A stretch of 64,000 nt of DNA from Kitasatospora phosalacinea. GTDB taxonomy: Bacteria > Actinomycetota > Actinomycetes > Streptomycetales > Streptomycetaceae. Under the pieces are notes generated by a model, which saw only the letters and a list, made by a program, of their open reading frames with translations, did no database searches and was not told the origin of the DNA. Positions 18,086 to 25,782 of this stretch are shown piece after piece (within the stretch, counting starts at the first letter, position 1; every line of letters starts with the position of its first letter). A program made the position numbers and the translations under genes. The DNA is taken from positions 248,001-312,000 of the forward strand of contig NZ_BSSA01000005.1 in the NCBI RefSeq assembly GCF_030268885.1, read 5' to 3'.

Positions 18086-20035
18086 GTGATCAGCTCACTG
18101 CTGGTGGCCAACCGGGGCGAGATCGCCCGCCGGATCCTGCGCACCTGCCGCACCCTCGGCATCGCCACCGTCGCCGTGTACGCCGACCCGGACGCCGACG
18201 CCCGGCACGTCCGGGAGGCCGACAGCGCCGTCCGGCTGCCCGGCACCGCCCCCGCCGACACCTACCTGCGCGCCGACCTGCTGGTCCGCGCCGCCCTCGA
18301 CGCCGGGGCCGACGCCGTCCACCCCGGGTACGGGTTCCTGTCCGAGAGCGCCGAGTTCGCGCAGGCCGTGCTCGACGCCGGGCTGTGCTGGATCGGCCCG
18401 CCGCCCGCCGCCATCGCCGCGATGGGCTCCAAGACCGCCGCCAAGCGCCTGATGGCCGCCGCGGGCGTCCCCGTCCTCACCGTCGGGCCCGAACCCGCCG
18501 CCACCGACCTGCCGCTGCTGGTCAAGGCCGCGGCGGGCGGCGGCGGACGCGGCATGCGGGTGGTGCGCACCCTCGCCGAACTCCCGGACGCCCTGGCCGC
18601 CGCCCGCGCCGAGGCCGCCGCCGCGTTCGGCGACGACGAGGTGTTCTGCGAACCGTACCTGCCCACCGGCCGCCACCTGGAGGTGCAACTGCTCGCCGAC
18701 GCCCACGGCACCGTGTGGGCCGTCGGTGACCGCGACTGCTCGCTCCAGCGCCGCCACCAGAAGGTGATCGAGGAGGCCCCCGCCCCCGGCCTGGCCCCCG
18801 AACTGCGGGAGCGCCTGCACGCGGCCGCCACCGCCGCCGCCCGCGCCGTCGGCTACCGGGGCGCGGGCACCGCCGAGTTCCTGCTCGCCCCCGACGGACG
18901 CCTCGCCTTCCTGGAGATGAACACCCGCCTCCAGGTCGAGCACCCGGTCACCGAGTGCGTCACCGGACTCGACCTGGTCGCCCTCCAACTCGCCGTCGCC
19001 GAAGGCGAGAAGCTCCCCGCCGACCCACCCCCCACCCGCGGCTGCGCGATCGAGGCCCGGCTGTACGCCGAGGACCCGGCCCGCGGCTGGCAGCCCGCCA
19101 CCGGAGACCTCCACCACCTCGAACTGCCCGGCGCCGACGTCGAGTTCGCCACCCTCCCGACCCCCGCCGGACTGCGTCTGGACGCCGGAGCCGGCCCCGG
19201 CGACCGGATCACCGCCCACTACGACCCGCTGCTCGCCAAAGCCGTCGCCTGGGCCCCCACCCGGGCCGCCGCCGCCCGCCGCCTCGCCGACGCCCTCGCC
19301 CGGGCCCGCCTGCACGGCCCCGCCACCAACCGCGACCTGCTGGTCCGCGCCCTGCGCCACCCCGACTTCCTGTCCGGCCGCGTCCACACCGCCCTGCTCG
19401 CCGACCACCACGCCGAACTCACCGCCCCCGACGGGAAGTCCGCCCCGCTGGCCGCCCTGGCCGCCGCCCTCGCCGACGCCGCCGACCGCCGCGGCCCGCT
19501 GCGCCACCTCCCCTCCGGCTGGCGCAACCTCCCCTCCCAGCCGCAGACCAAGCGCTACCGCACCGCCGACGGCACCGAACTCGACGTCCGCTACCGCCTC
19601 ACCCGCGACGGACTGCGCGCCGACGACCACCCCGACGTCCAACTCCTGCACGGCGCACCCGACGCCGTCGAACTGGCGGTCGGCCCGCTGCGCCGCCGCT
19701 ACCGGATCGCCCGGTACGGCGACCGGGTCTTCGTCGACGCCCCCACCGAGCACCACGCCCTCACCGCCCTCGACCGCCACCCCGTCCCCACCGCCCCGCT
19801 CGCCCCCGGCGCCCTGCTCGCCCCGATGCCCGGCACCGTCGTCCGGATCGACGCCCGGCCCGGCGACCGGGTCACCGCCGGGCAGGTGCTGCTGCGGATC
19901 GAGGCGATGAAGATGGAGCACCGCATCACCGCCCCCGCGGACGGCACCCTCACCGACCTGACCGCCACCCTCGGCGGCCAGGTCGAGGCCGGAGCCGTCC
20001 TCGCCGTCGTCCGCCCCACCACCGACCCCGTGTGA
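18086..20035 (+). CDS. Acyl-CoA carboxylase biotin carboxylase/BCCP (alpha) subunit
   Basis: A 649-residue fusion. Residues 1-445 are biotin carboxylase: LLVANRGEIARRILRT, VHPGYGFLSESAEFA, the ATP-grasp loop AAAGGGGRGMRVV, RDCSLQRRHQKVIEEAPAPG and FLEMNTRLQVEHPVTE. A linker domain follows. The last 70 residues are the biotin carrier, with IEAMKMEHRITAP, whose Lys in MKM is biotinylated. It supplies carboxybiotin to the beta subunit to make a dicarboxylic acyl-CoA, probably 3-methylglutaconyl-CoA or a terpenoid equivalent. The GTG start at 18086 follows AGGAAGG. Confidence 0.94.
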   Translation: MISSLLVANRGEIARRILRTCRTLGIATVAVYADPDADARHVREADSAVRLPGTAPADTYLRADLLVRAALDAGADAVHPGYGFLSESAEFAQAVLDAGLCWIGPPPAAIAAMGSKTAAKRLMAAAGVPVLTVGPEPAATDLPLLVKAAAGGGGRGMRVVRTLAELPDALAAARAEAAAAFGDDEVFCEPYLPTGRHLEVQLLADAHGTVWAVGDRDCSLQRRHQKVIEEAPAPGLAPELRERLHAAATAAARAVGYRGAGTAEFLLAPDGRLAFLEMNTRLQVEHPVTECVTGLDLVALQLAVAEGEKLPADPPPTRGCAIEARLYAEDPARGWQPATGDLHHLELPGADVEFATLPTPAGLRLDAGAGPGDRITAHYDPLLAKAVAWAPTRAAAARRLADALARARLHGPATNRDLLVRALRHPDFLSGRVHTALLADHHAELTAPDGKSAPLAALAAALADAADRRGPLRHLPSGWRNLPSQPQTKRYRTADGTELDVRYRLTRDGLRADDHPDVQLLHGAPDAVELAVGPLRRRYRIARYGDRVFVDAPTEHHALTALDRHPVPTAPLAPGALLAPMPGTVVRIDARPGDRVTAGQVLLRIEAMKMEHRITAPADGTLTDLTATLGGQVEAGAVLAVVRPTTDPV

Positions 20036-20091
20036 AACCGACTCGCGTGAAACCGACCTGCGTGCAACCGACCCGCGTGAACCCGTCCCCG
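20032..20091 (+). repeat. 15-nt tandem repeat in the gap between carboxylase and acyl-CoA dehydrogenase
   Basis: GTGAAACCGACTCGC, GTGAAACCGACCTGC, GTGCAACCGACCCGC and GTGAACCCGTCCCCG lie end to end; the first includes the TGA stop of the carboxylase. The unit is in frame with itself (Val-Lys-Pro-Thr-Arg if read), and the third and fourth copies have diverged. Probably slippage-derived; it fills the whole spacer up to the next ribosome site. Confidence 0.85.
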
Positions 20092-20103
20092 GGAGGACCC
20101 GCC

Positions 20104-21267
20104 GTGCCCGCACCGCTGATCGACACCCAGGAACAGCACGACCTGCGCGCCGTCGTTGCGGCCCTCGCCGCCCGCTACGGCCGCGACTACTTCCAGCGCA
20201 AGGCCCGGGCCGGCCAGCCCGTGCGCGAACTCTGGTCCGAGGCCGCCGGGGCGGGCTACCTCGGCGTCAACCTCCCTGCCGAGTACGGCGGCGGAGGTGC
20301 GGGCATCACCGAACTCGCGGTCGTTCTGGAGGAGTTGGGCGCGGCAGGTTGCCCCCTGCTGATGCTGATCGTCTCCCCGGCGATCTGCGGCACCGTCATC
20401 GCCCGCTTCGGCACCGGGGCGCAGAAGCAGCGCTGGCTGCCCGCCCTCGCCGCCGGCACCGCCGTCATGGCCTTCGGCATCACCGAACCCGACGCGGGCT
20501 CCAACTCCCACCGCATCTCCACCACCGCCCGCCGCGACGGCGCCGACTGGCTGCTCAGCGGCCGCAAGGTCTTCGTCTCCGGCATCGACCAGGCCGACGC
20601 CGTCCTCTTCGTCGCCCGTACCGAGGACGCGCGCACCGGCCGCCTCCGGCCCGCCCTGTTCGTCGTCCCGCGCGACACCCCCGGCTTCGAGTACCGGCCC
20701 ATCCCGATGGAACTGACCGCCCCCGAGCGGCAGTTCCAGGTCTTCCTGGACGAGGTCCGGCTCCCCGCCGACGCCCTGGTCGGCGACCAGGAGTCCGGCC
20801 TGCTGCAACTCTTCGCGGGCCTCAACCCCGAACGCATCATGACCGCCGCCTTCACCCTCGGCATCGCCCGCCACGCCCTCGCCACCGCCGCCTCCTACGC
20901 CCGCACCCGCACCGTCTGGGACCGCCCGATCGGCGCCCACCAGGGCATCGCCCACCCGCTCGCCCAGTGCGCCATCGAGGTCGAACTCGCCCGCCTGATG
21001 ACCCGCAAGGCCGCCCAGCTGTACGACGCGGGCCAGGACCGGGCCGCGGGCGAGGCCGCGAACATGGCCAAGTACGCGGCGGGGGAGGCCGCCTGCCGCG
21101 CCGTCGACCAGGCCGTCCAGACCCTCGGCGGCAACGGACTCACCCAGGAGTACGGCCTCGCCGCACTGATCACCGCCACCCGGGTCGGCCGGGTCGCCCC
21201 CGTCAGCCGGGAGATGATCCTCAACTACGTCGCCCAGCACACCCTGGGCCTGCCCCGCTCCTACTGA
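20104..21267 (+). CDS. Acyl-CoA dehydrogenase
   Basis: A 387-residue flavoprotein with the normal N-terminal helical, central beta and C-terminal helical parts. It shows GYLGVNLPAEYGGGGAGITE, AFGITEPDAGSNSHRISTTA (signature 1), RTRTVWDRPIGAHQGIAHPL and VDQAVQTLGGNGLTQEYGLA (signature 2). The conserved operon position suggests an isovaleryl-, citronellyl- or similar branched acyl-CoA dehydrogenase that makes the enoyl-CoA the carboxylase uses. GTG 20104 follows GGGAGG. It is the last gene of the AtuA-carboxylase operon; after it the next gene has a 69-nt gap. Confidence 0.93.
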   Translation: MPAPLIDTQEQHDLRAVVAALAARYGRDYFQRKARAGQPVRELWSEAAGAGYLGVNLPAEYGGGGAGITELAVVLEELGAAGCPLLMLIVSPAICGTVIARFGTGAQKQRWLPALAAGTAVMAFGITEPDAGSNSHRISTTARRDGADWLLSGRKVFVSGIDQADAVLFVARTEDARTGRLRPALFVVPRDTPGFEYRPIPMELTAPERQFQVFLDEVRLPADALVGDQESGLLQLFAGLNPERIMTAAFTLGIARHALATAASYARTRTVWDRPIGAHQGIAHPLAQCAIEVELARLMTRKAAQLYDAGQDRAAGEAANMAKYAAGEAACRAVDQAVQTLGGNGLTQEYGLAALITATRVGRVAPVSREMILNYVAQHTLGLPRSY

Positions 21268-21336
21268 CCGTGACCGGGCCGCCCGCACCGAATAACGGCT
21301 TCCACCCGCCCGGACGGTGGTGATAGACAGTCCACC

Positions 21337-22092
21337 GTGTCCAGTGATCATGACTTCCCCGCCCTGCTGAGCCTGCTCGACGACCGCTCCGCGGCCTTCC
21401 GCGAGGCCCTCGCCACCGCCCCCGCCCTGGACGCCGAGGTCCCGACCTGCCCCGAGTGGACGCTGCACGAGCTGGCCCAGCACCTCGGCCAGGGCCAGCG
21501 CTTCTGGGCCGCGATCGTCACCGCCGGAGCCTCCGAGACGCCCCCGCCCCGTCCCACCGAGCCCGCCCCCGCCGAGCGGGAGGCCCTGATCTCCTGGTTC
21601 GCCGCCTCCACCGACCAGCTCCTCGACGCCCTCCGCGAGGCCGGCCCCGAAGCCCCCTGCTGGACGTGGTGGGAGCTCGCCCAGTCCCCGCAGAACGCCC
21701 TGGCCGCGGCCCGCCGCCGCCTCAACGAGACCGCCGTCCACACCTACGACGCCCAGCTCGCCGCGGGCACCCCCGCCGCCGTCCCCGCCGAGGTCGCCCG
21801 CGAGAGCGTCGACGAGTTCCTCCACACCTGCTGCTCCACCACCGTCGCCTGGCCCCACACCCCCGCCACCCTCGCCTTCCAGGCCACCGACGGCCCCACC
21901 TGGCACCTCACCCTCTCCCCGTCCGGCGCCCACGCCACCCGCACCCCCACCACGTCCCCCGACGCCACCATCCGCGGCACCGCCGCCGAGATCCTCGCCG
22001 TCCTCCACGGCCGCACCCCCATCGAAGCCCTCCCCGTCGAGGGCGACCCCGAGCCCTTCCACCAGCTCTACGCCTGGGAACCGGAGGCATGA
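21337..22092 (+). CDS. Maleylpyruvate isomerase family, mycothiol-dependent DinB-like protein
   Basis: A 251-residue protein of the actinobacterial TIGR03083/maleylpyruvate isomerase family. The N-terminal four-helix DinB-like metal domain shows VPTCPEWTLHELAQHLGQGQ (first His ligand), the later NETAVHTYDAQLAAG (further His/Asp ligands), and a small C-terminal domain follows. Some members use mycothiol to isomerise maleylpyruvate, most are uncharacterised. The GTG start at 21337 lies in a short 69-nt gap after the dehydrogenase; it may be transcribed with the operon or alone. Confidence 0.86.
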   Translation: MSSDHDFPALLSLLDDRSAAFREALATAPALDAEVPTCPEWTLHELAQHLGQGQRFWAAIVTAGASETPPPRPTEPAPAEREALISWFAASTDQLLDALREAGPEAPCWTWWELAQSPQNALAAARRRLNETAVHTYDAQLAAGTPAAVPAEVARESVDEFLHTCCSTTVAWPHTPATLAFQATDGPTWHLTLSPSGAHATRTPTTSPDATIRGTAAEILAVLHGRTPIEALPVEGDPEPFHQLYAWEPEA

Positions 22093-22095
22093 GGG

Positions 22096-22137
22096 CCCCG
22101 TCACGAGAGCCCCGTCACGAGAGCCCCGTCAGGGGCT
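22096..22137 (+). repeat. 14-nt tandem repeat in front of dispersed element A
   Basis: GCCCCGTCACGAGA is repeated nearly three times directly after the previous stop codon. The third copy runs into the start of the 160-nt element (CCCCGTCAGGGG), so the repeat seems to have expanded from the edge of the element. Confidence 0.75.
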
Positions 22138-22284
22138 CGGGGAACGGCGAGTCCGAGCTGCTGGTGGCCGGAGCCCATCGAAGGTCCGTGCTGCTTCGGG
22201 CCGTCTGAACGGAACCCGAAGCCAACGGCACGCACCGGCAGTGCACCGCCAGCAGCCCCGAGCCCGCCGTTCCCCGGGCCCCTG
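22124..22284. repeat. Dispersed ~160-nt imperfect palindrome, copy A
   Basis: Begins CCCCGTCAGGGGCTCGGGGA and ends CGTTCCCCGGGCCCCTG. The ends form a 19-nt inverted repeat: AGGGGCTCGGGGAACGGCG at 22131-22149 with CGCCGTTCCCCGGGCCCCT at 22265-22283. Inside, CTGCTG pairs with CAGCAG, and a hairpin CGAAG..CTTCG lies at about 22169-22198. About 90% identical by eye to copy B at 30406-30564. It is noncoding, between two co-directional genes. It may act as a terminator or processed RNA, or be a miniature mobile element. Confidence 0.8.
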
Positions 22285-22316
22285 ATCGCACCCCCGTCTG
22301 CCGAAAGGTGATCCCC

Positions 22317-23120
22317 GTGAACGACGCCGACCTCGCCCGCCGGGCCGCCGACCTGGGGGCGCAGGTGGTCCGCAGCACCCCCTGGGAGCGCGTCGCCCGC
22401 GAGGACAAGGGCGGCGGCGACTTCGCGACCGCCGCCGACCTCGCCGCGGAGCAGGTCGTCCTCGGCCTGCTGCGGCAGGCCCGCCCCGGCGACGCGTTCA
22501 CGGGCGAGGAGAGCGGCCCCGCCGGAGACCGCGGAGCCCCCCGCAAGTGGCTGGTCGACCCCCTGTGCGGGACGCTCAACTTCGCGGTGGGCACCCACCT
22601 GGTGGCCGTCAACGTCGCCCTGCGCGAGCACGGCCGGACGACCGCCGCCGCCACCGCCGACCCGTACACCGGCGAGACGTTCTGGACCGACGGCACCACC
22701 GCGCACCTGCGCCGGGACGGCCGCGACACCCCGCTCGTCCCGTCGGCCGGCTCCCGGCTGGTCGACCTCAACCTGGACCCGCCCTACCCGAACGCCCCGG
22801 CGCTGCGGGTCGCGCGACTGCTCACCGACCCCGACTTCGAACGGGACTTCCGCCCCCGGGTGGTCTCCACCACCCTCGCGGTGGCCTGGGTCGCGGCCGG
22901 CCGCCGCGCCGCGTACGTGACGGACGGGCACCTGGCGGACAGCGTCCACTTCGCGGCGGGCATCGCGCTCTGCGAGGCCGCGGGCTGCACGGTCACCGAC
23001 CTGCGCGGTGCGCCGCTGCACGGCGGAGCGGGCGGCCTGATCGCCGCGGCCGACCCGGAGACCCACGCCCGCCTGCTCGACCTGCTCTCCCGCCAGGAGC
23101 GCCCCTCCGCACCCGCGTAG
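22317..23120 (+). CDS. Inositol monophosphatase family protein with altered metal site
   Basis: A 267-residue protein with the overall fold of the family: VAREDKGGGDFATAADLAAE, AFTGEESGPAGD, WLVDPLCGTLNFAVGTHLVA, and LADSVHFAAGIALCEAAGC. In true inositol monophosphatases the signature is DPiDGTxNF and later W-D-xAAG. Here the second Asp of the first motif is Cys (DPLCGT) and the later W-D is V-H, so two metal ligands are missing. It may have lost magnesium-dependent phosphatase activity or changed substrate. GTG 22317 is preferred over GTG 22308 because AAGGTGAT is properly spaced from the former. Confidence 0.82.
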   Translation: MNDADLARRAADLGAQVVRSTPWERVAREDKGGGDFATAADLAAEQVVLGLLRQARPGDAFTGEESGPAGDRGAPRKWLVDPLCGTLNFAVGTHLVAVNVALREHGRTTAAATADPYTGETFWTDGTTAHLRRDGRDTPLVPSAGSRLVDLNLDPPYPNAPALRVARLLTDPDFERDFRPRVVSTTLAVAWVAAGRRAAYVTDGHLADSVHFAAGIALCEAAGCTVTDLRGAPLHGGAGGLIAAADPETHARLLDLLSRQERPSAPA

Positions 23121-23312
23121 GCCCGTCGCGCCCCCACCCGTCGCCCGCCCGCCGGGCCCCGTCCGCCCCCGCCGCACAGCCCCGTCACGCCCCCCGCCCG
23201 CCCGTACGCCCGTAAGCCCGTCACGCGCCCTGGCGGCGGACCCGGCCCCCCGGCACGCTGGCAGCCGCGCCCGCACCCCGCGGGCGCGACCGCCGAGCCG
23301 CCGGAGGCCCGC

Positions 23313-24914
23313 ATGGTGTTCCACAGCGACTACCCGCCCGTCGCCCCGCTCGACCTGCCGGTCCACGAGGCCGTCCTCGGCGGCTGCGCCACCGGCGAGC
23401 ACGCCGACCGCCCGGCGCTGGTGGACGGGCTGACCGGCCGGAGCACCAGCTACCGGGAGCTGGACGCGGGCAGCCGCCGCCTCGCCGCGGGGCTGGCCGA
23501 GGCGGGGGTGGGCCGGGGCGACGTGGTGGCGCTGTTCAGCCCGAACTCGACCGCCTACCCGCTGGCGTTCTACGGCACGACCCGCACGGGGGCGACCGTC
23601 ACCCCGGTGAGCTCGCTCGCCACCCCGTCCGAGCTGGCGGGCCAGCTGCGCGACAGCGACGCCCGCTGGATCGTCACCACCGCCGACCTGCTGCCCGTCG
23701 CCCGGCAGGCGGCCGCCGAGCACCCGGTCGCCGAGATCTTCGTCTGCGACGCGGCCGCGGGCCACCGCTCGCTCGCCGACCTGGCCGCCACCGCCGCCCC
23801 CGAGCCGGAGCCGCGGATCGACCCGGCCGCCGACCTGGCCGTGCTGCCGTACTCCAGCGGGACGACCGGCCTGCCCAAGGGCGTGATGCTGACCCACCGC
23901 TCGGTGTCCACCAACCTCGTCCAGGTCGACGCCCTGCTCGGCCCGGCCCCGGGCGAACGCGTCCTGGCGGTGCTGCCGTTCTTCCACATCTACGGCCTCA
24001 CCGCCCTGCTCAACCGCCCGCTGCGGGCCCGCTCCACCGTGGTGGTGCTGCCCCGCTTCGACCTGGAGCAGTTCCTGTCGGCGATCCAGCGCCACCGGAT
24101 CGAGGCGGTGTACGTGGCCCCGCCGATCGTCCTGGCGCTGGCCAAGCACCCGCTGGTCGACCGCTTCGACCTGTCCTCCGTGCGCTACGTGCTCTCCGCC
24201 GCCGCCCCGCTGGACGCCGAGCTGGCCGCCGCCGCGGCCCGCCGCCTGGGCCTGCCGCACCTGCTGCAGGGCTACGGCATGACCGAGCTCTCCCCGGTCA
24301 CCCACGTCGTCCCGCCCGGCGAGCCCCACCCGCCGGTCGGCACCGTCGGCCGCCTCGCCCCCGGCACCGAACTGCGGGTCCGCTCGCTGGACGCCCCGCA
24401 CCGCGACCTCGGCCCCGGCGAGGACGGCGAGCTGCTGCTGCGCGGCCCGCAGCTGATGGCGGGCTACCTCGGCAAGGAGTCCGACACCGCGGCGACCGTC
24501 GACCCGGAGGGCTGGCTGCACACCGGCGACGTCGGCCGGGTCGACGCCGAGGGCTGGCTGTTCGTGGTCGACCGGGTGAAGGAGCTGATCAAGTACAAGG
24601 GCCACCAGGTCGCCCCGGCCGAGCTGGAGGCCCTGCTGCTCACCCACCCGGGCATCGTCGACGCCGCCGTCGTCGGCGTCCCCGACGCCCACGGCGCCGA
24701 GCACCCCAAGGCGTACGTGGTGCCCGCGTTCGGCTGCGAGCTGGCCGAGCAGGAGGTGGTCGAGTACGTGGCCCGCCGGGTCGCCCCGTACAAGAAGGTC
24801 CGCGAGGTGGAGTTCCTGGAGGCGGTGCCGAAGTCCGCCAGCGGCAAGGTCCTGCGCCGCGAACTGCGGGCCCGGGCGGCGGAGCGGGAACGGCGGCCGG
24901 ACGGCGGTGCATAG
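23313..24914 (+). CDS. Acyl-CoA ligase (4-coumarate--CoA ligase-like)
   Basis: A 533-residue ANL-superfamily adenylating enzyme. It has the P-loop-like YSSGTTGLPKGVMLTHRS, FFHIYGLTALLNR, QGYGMTELSPVTHVV, WLHTGDVGRVDAEGWLFVVD, VKELIKYKGHQVAPAEL and the final catalytic Lys in KSASGKVLRRELR. All point to activation of a carboxylic acid to acyl-AMP then CoA thioester. The GYGMTE and hinge regions are like 4-coumarate ligases, but the acid could be a fatty or terpenoid one. It lies downstream of the acyl-CoA operon and 60 nt before a TetR gene that may regulate it. Confidence 0.92.
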   Translation: MVFHSDYPPVAPLDLPVHEAVLGGCATGEHADRPALVDGLTGRSTSYRELDAGSRRLAAGLAEAGVGRGDVVALFSPNSTAYPLAFYGTTRTGATVTPVSSLATPSELAGQLRDSDARWIVTTADLLPVARQAAAEHPVAEIFVCDAAAGHRSLADLAATAAPEPEPRIDPAADLAVLPYSSGTTGLPKGVMLTHRSVSTNLVQVDALLGPAPGERVLAVLPFFHIYGLTALLNRPLRARSTVVVLPRFDLEQFLSAIQRHRIEAVYVAPPIVLALAKHPLVDRFDLSSVRYVLSAAAPLDAELAAAAARRLGLPHLLQGYGMTELSPVTHVVPPGEPHPPVGTVGRLAPGTELRVRSLDAPHRDLGPGEDGELLLRGPQLMAGYLGKESDTAATVDPEGWLHTGDVGRVDAEGWLFVVDRVKELIKYKGHQVAPAELEALLLTHPGIVDAAVVGVPDAHGAEHPKAYVVPAFGCELAEQEVVEYVARRVAPYKKVREVEFLEAVPKSASGKVLRRELRARAAERERRPDGGA

Positions 24915-24974
24915 GATCGGTGGCACGCGGCCCGCCCGCCGCCCGGGCCCGAACGCGCCGACCAGGAGCCGCCG

Positions 24975-25589
24975 ATGACGACCAGCCTCCCCGCCGCCCG
25001 CACGCCCCGGCAGGACCGCAGCCGGGCCACCCGCCGGCGGCTGCTGGAAGCGGCGGTGGAGTGCCTGGCCGAGCTCGGCTGGAACGGCTCCACGGTGCTG
25101 GTGGTCGCCGAGCGGGCGGGCGTCACCCGCGGGGCCGCCCAGCACCACTTCCGCACCCGCGAGGACCTGTTCACCGCCGCCGTCGAGCACGTCGCCGCCG
25201 AACGCCTGGCCGCGGTGCTGGCGCGGTCCGAGCAGCTGCCGCCGCCCGGACCGGCCCGCACCGAGGCCGTGGTGGAGATGATCGTCCACCTCTACACCGG
25301 CCCGCTGTTCCGCGCCGCGCTGCACCTGTGGGTGGCCGCCGCCACCGAGCAGCCGCTGCGCGAACGCATCGTCAGCCTGGAGAACCACGTGGGCCGGGAG
25401 GCGCACCGGGCCGCGGTCGAGTGCCTGGGCGCGGACGAGTCCGCCACCGGCGTCCGGGAGACCGTCCAGGCCACCCTCGACCTGGCCCGCGGCCTGGGCC
25501 TGGCCAACCTGCTCACCGACGACGGCCCGCGCCGGGCCGGCGTCGTCCGCCAGTGGTCGCGCCTGCTGGACGCCGCGCTCGCCGGGTGA
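24975..25589 (+). CDS. TetR family transcriptional regulator
   Basis: A 204-residue regulator: DRSRATRRRLLEAAVECLAE, GSTVLVVAERAGVTRGAAQH and HFRTREDLFTAAVEHVA make up the DNA-binding domain at residues 12-65. The helical ligand domain has a VVEMIVHLYTGPLFRAALHL segment. It follows the acyl-CoA ligase by 60 nt, same strand, so probably co-transcribed. A role as the sensor of an acyl-CoA or acid substrate and controller of the ligase, or of the palindrome at 14540, is possible but not shown. Confidence 0.9.
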   Translation: MTTSLPAARTPRQDRSRATRRRLLEAAVECLAELGWNGSTVLVVAERAGVTRGAAQHHFRTREDLFTAAVEHVAAERLAAVLARSEQLPPPGPARTEAVVEMIVHLYTGPLFRAALHLWVAAATEQPLRERIVSLENHVGREAHRAAVECLGADESATGVRETVQATLDLARGLGLANLLTDDGPRRAGVVRQWSRLLDAALAG

Positions 25590-25782
25590 CACCGCCCCGG
25601 AACGGTCCGTGACCGGCAGTTGGGGGTCGCACCCTTGCCCGAACCGGTCCGAATCGAGCACACTCGCATCTCCGGTCCGACGGCCCGCACGACCACCAGT
25701 CGCCAGCGCCCGGCGGGCCGTGCAGTCTGGTGGAAGCCGGAACGACCGGCAGAACCGGGGAAGGTACCGGGCAGGTGGCCAA

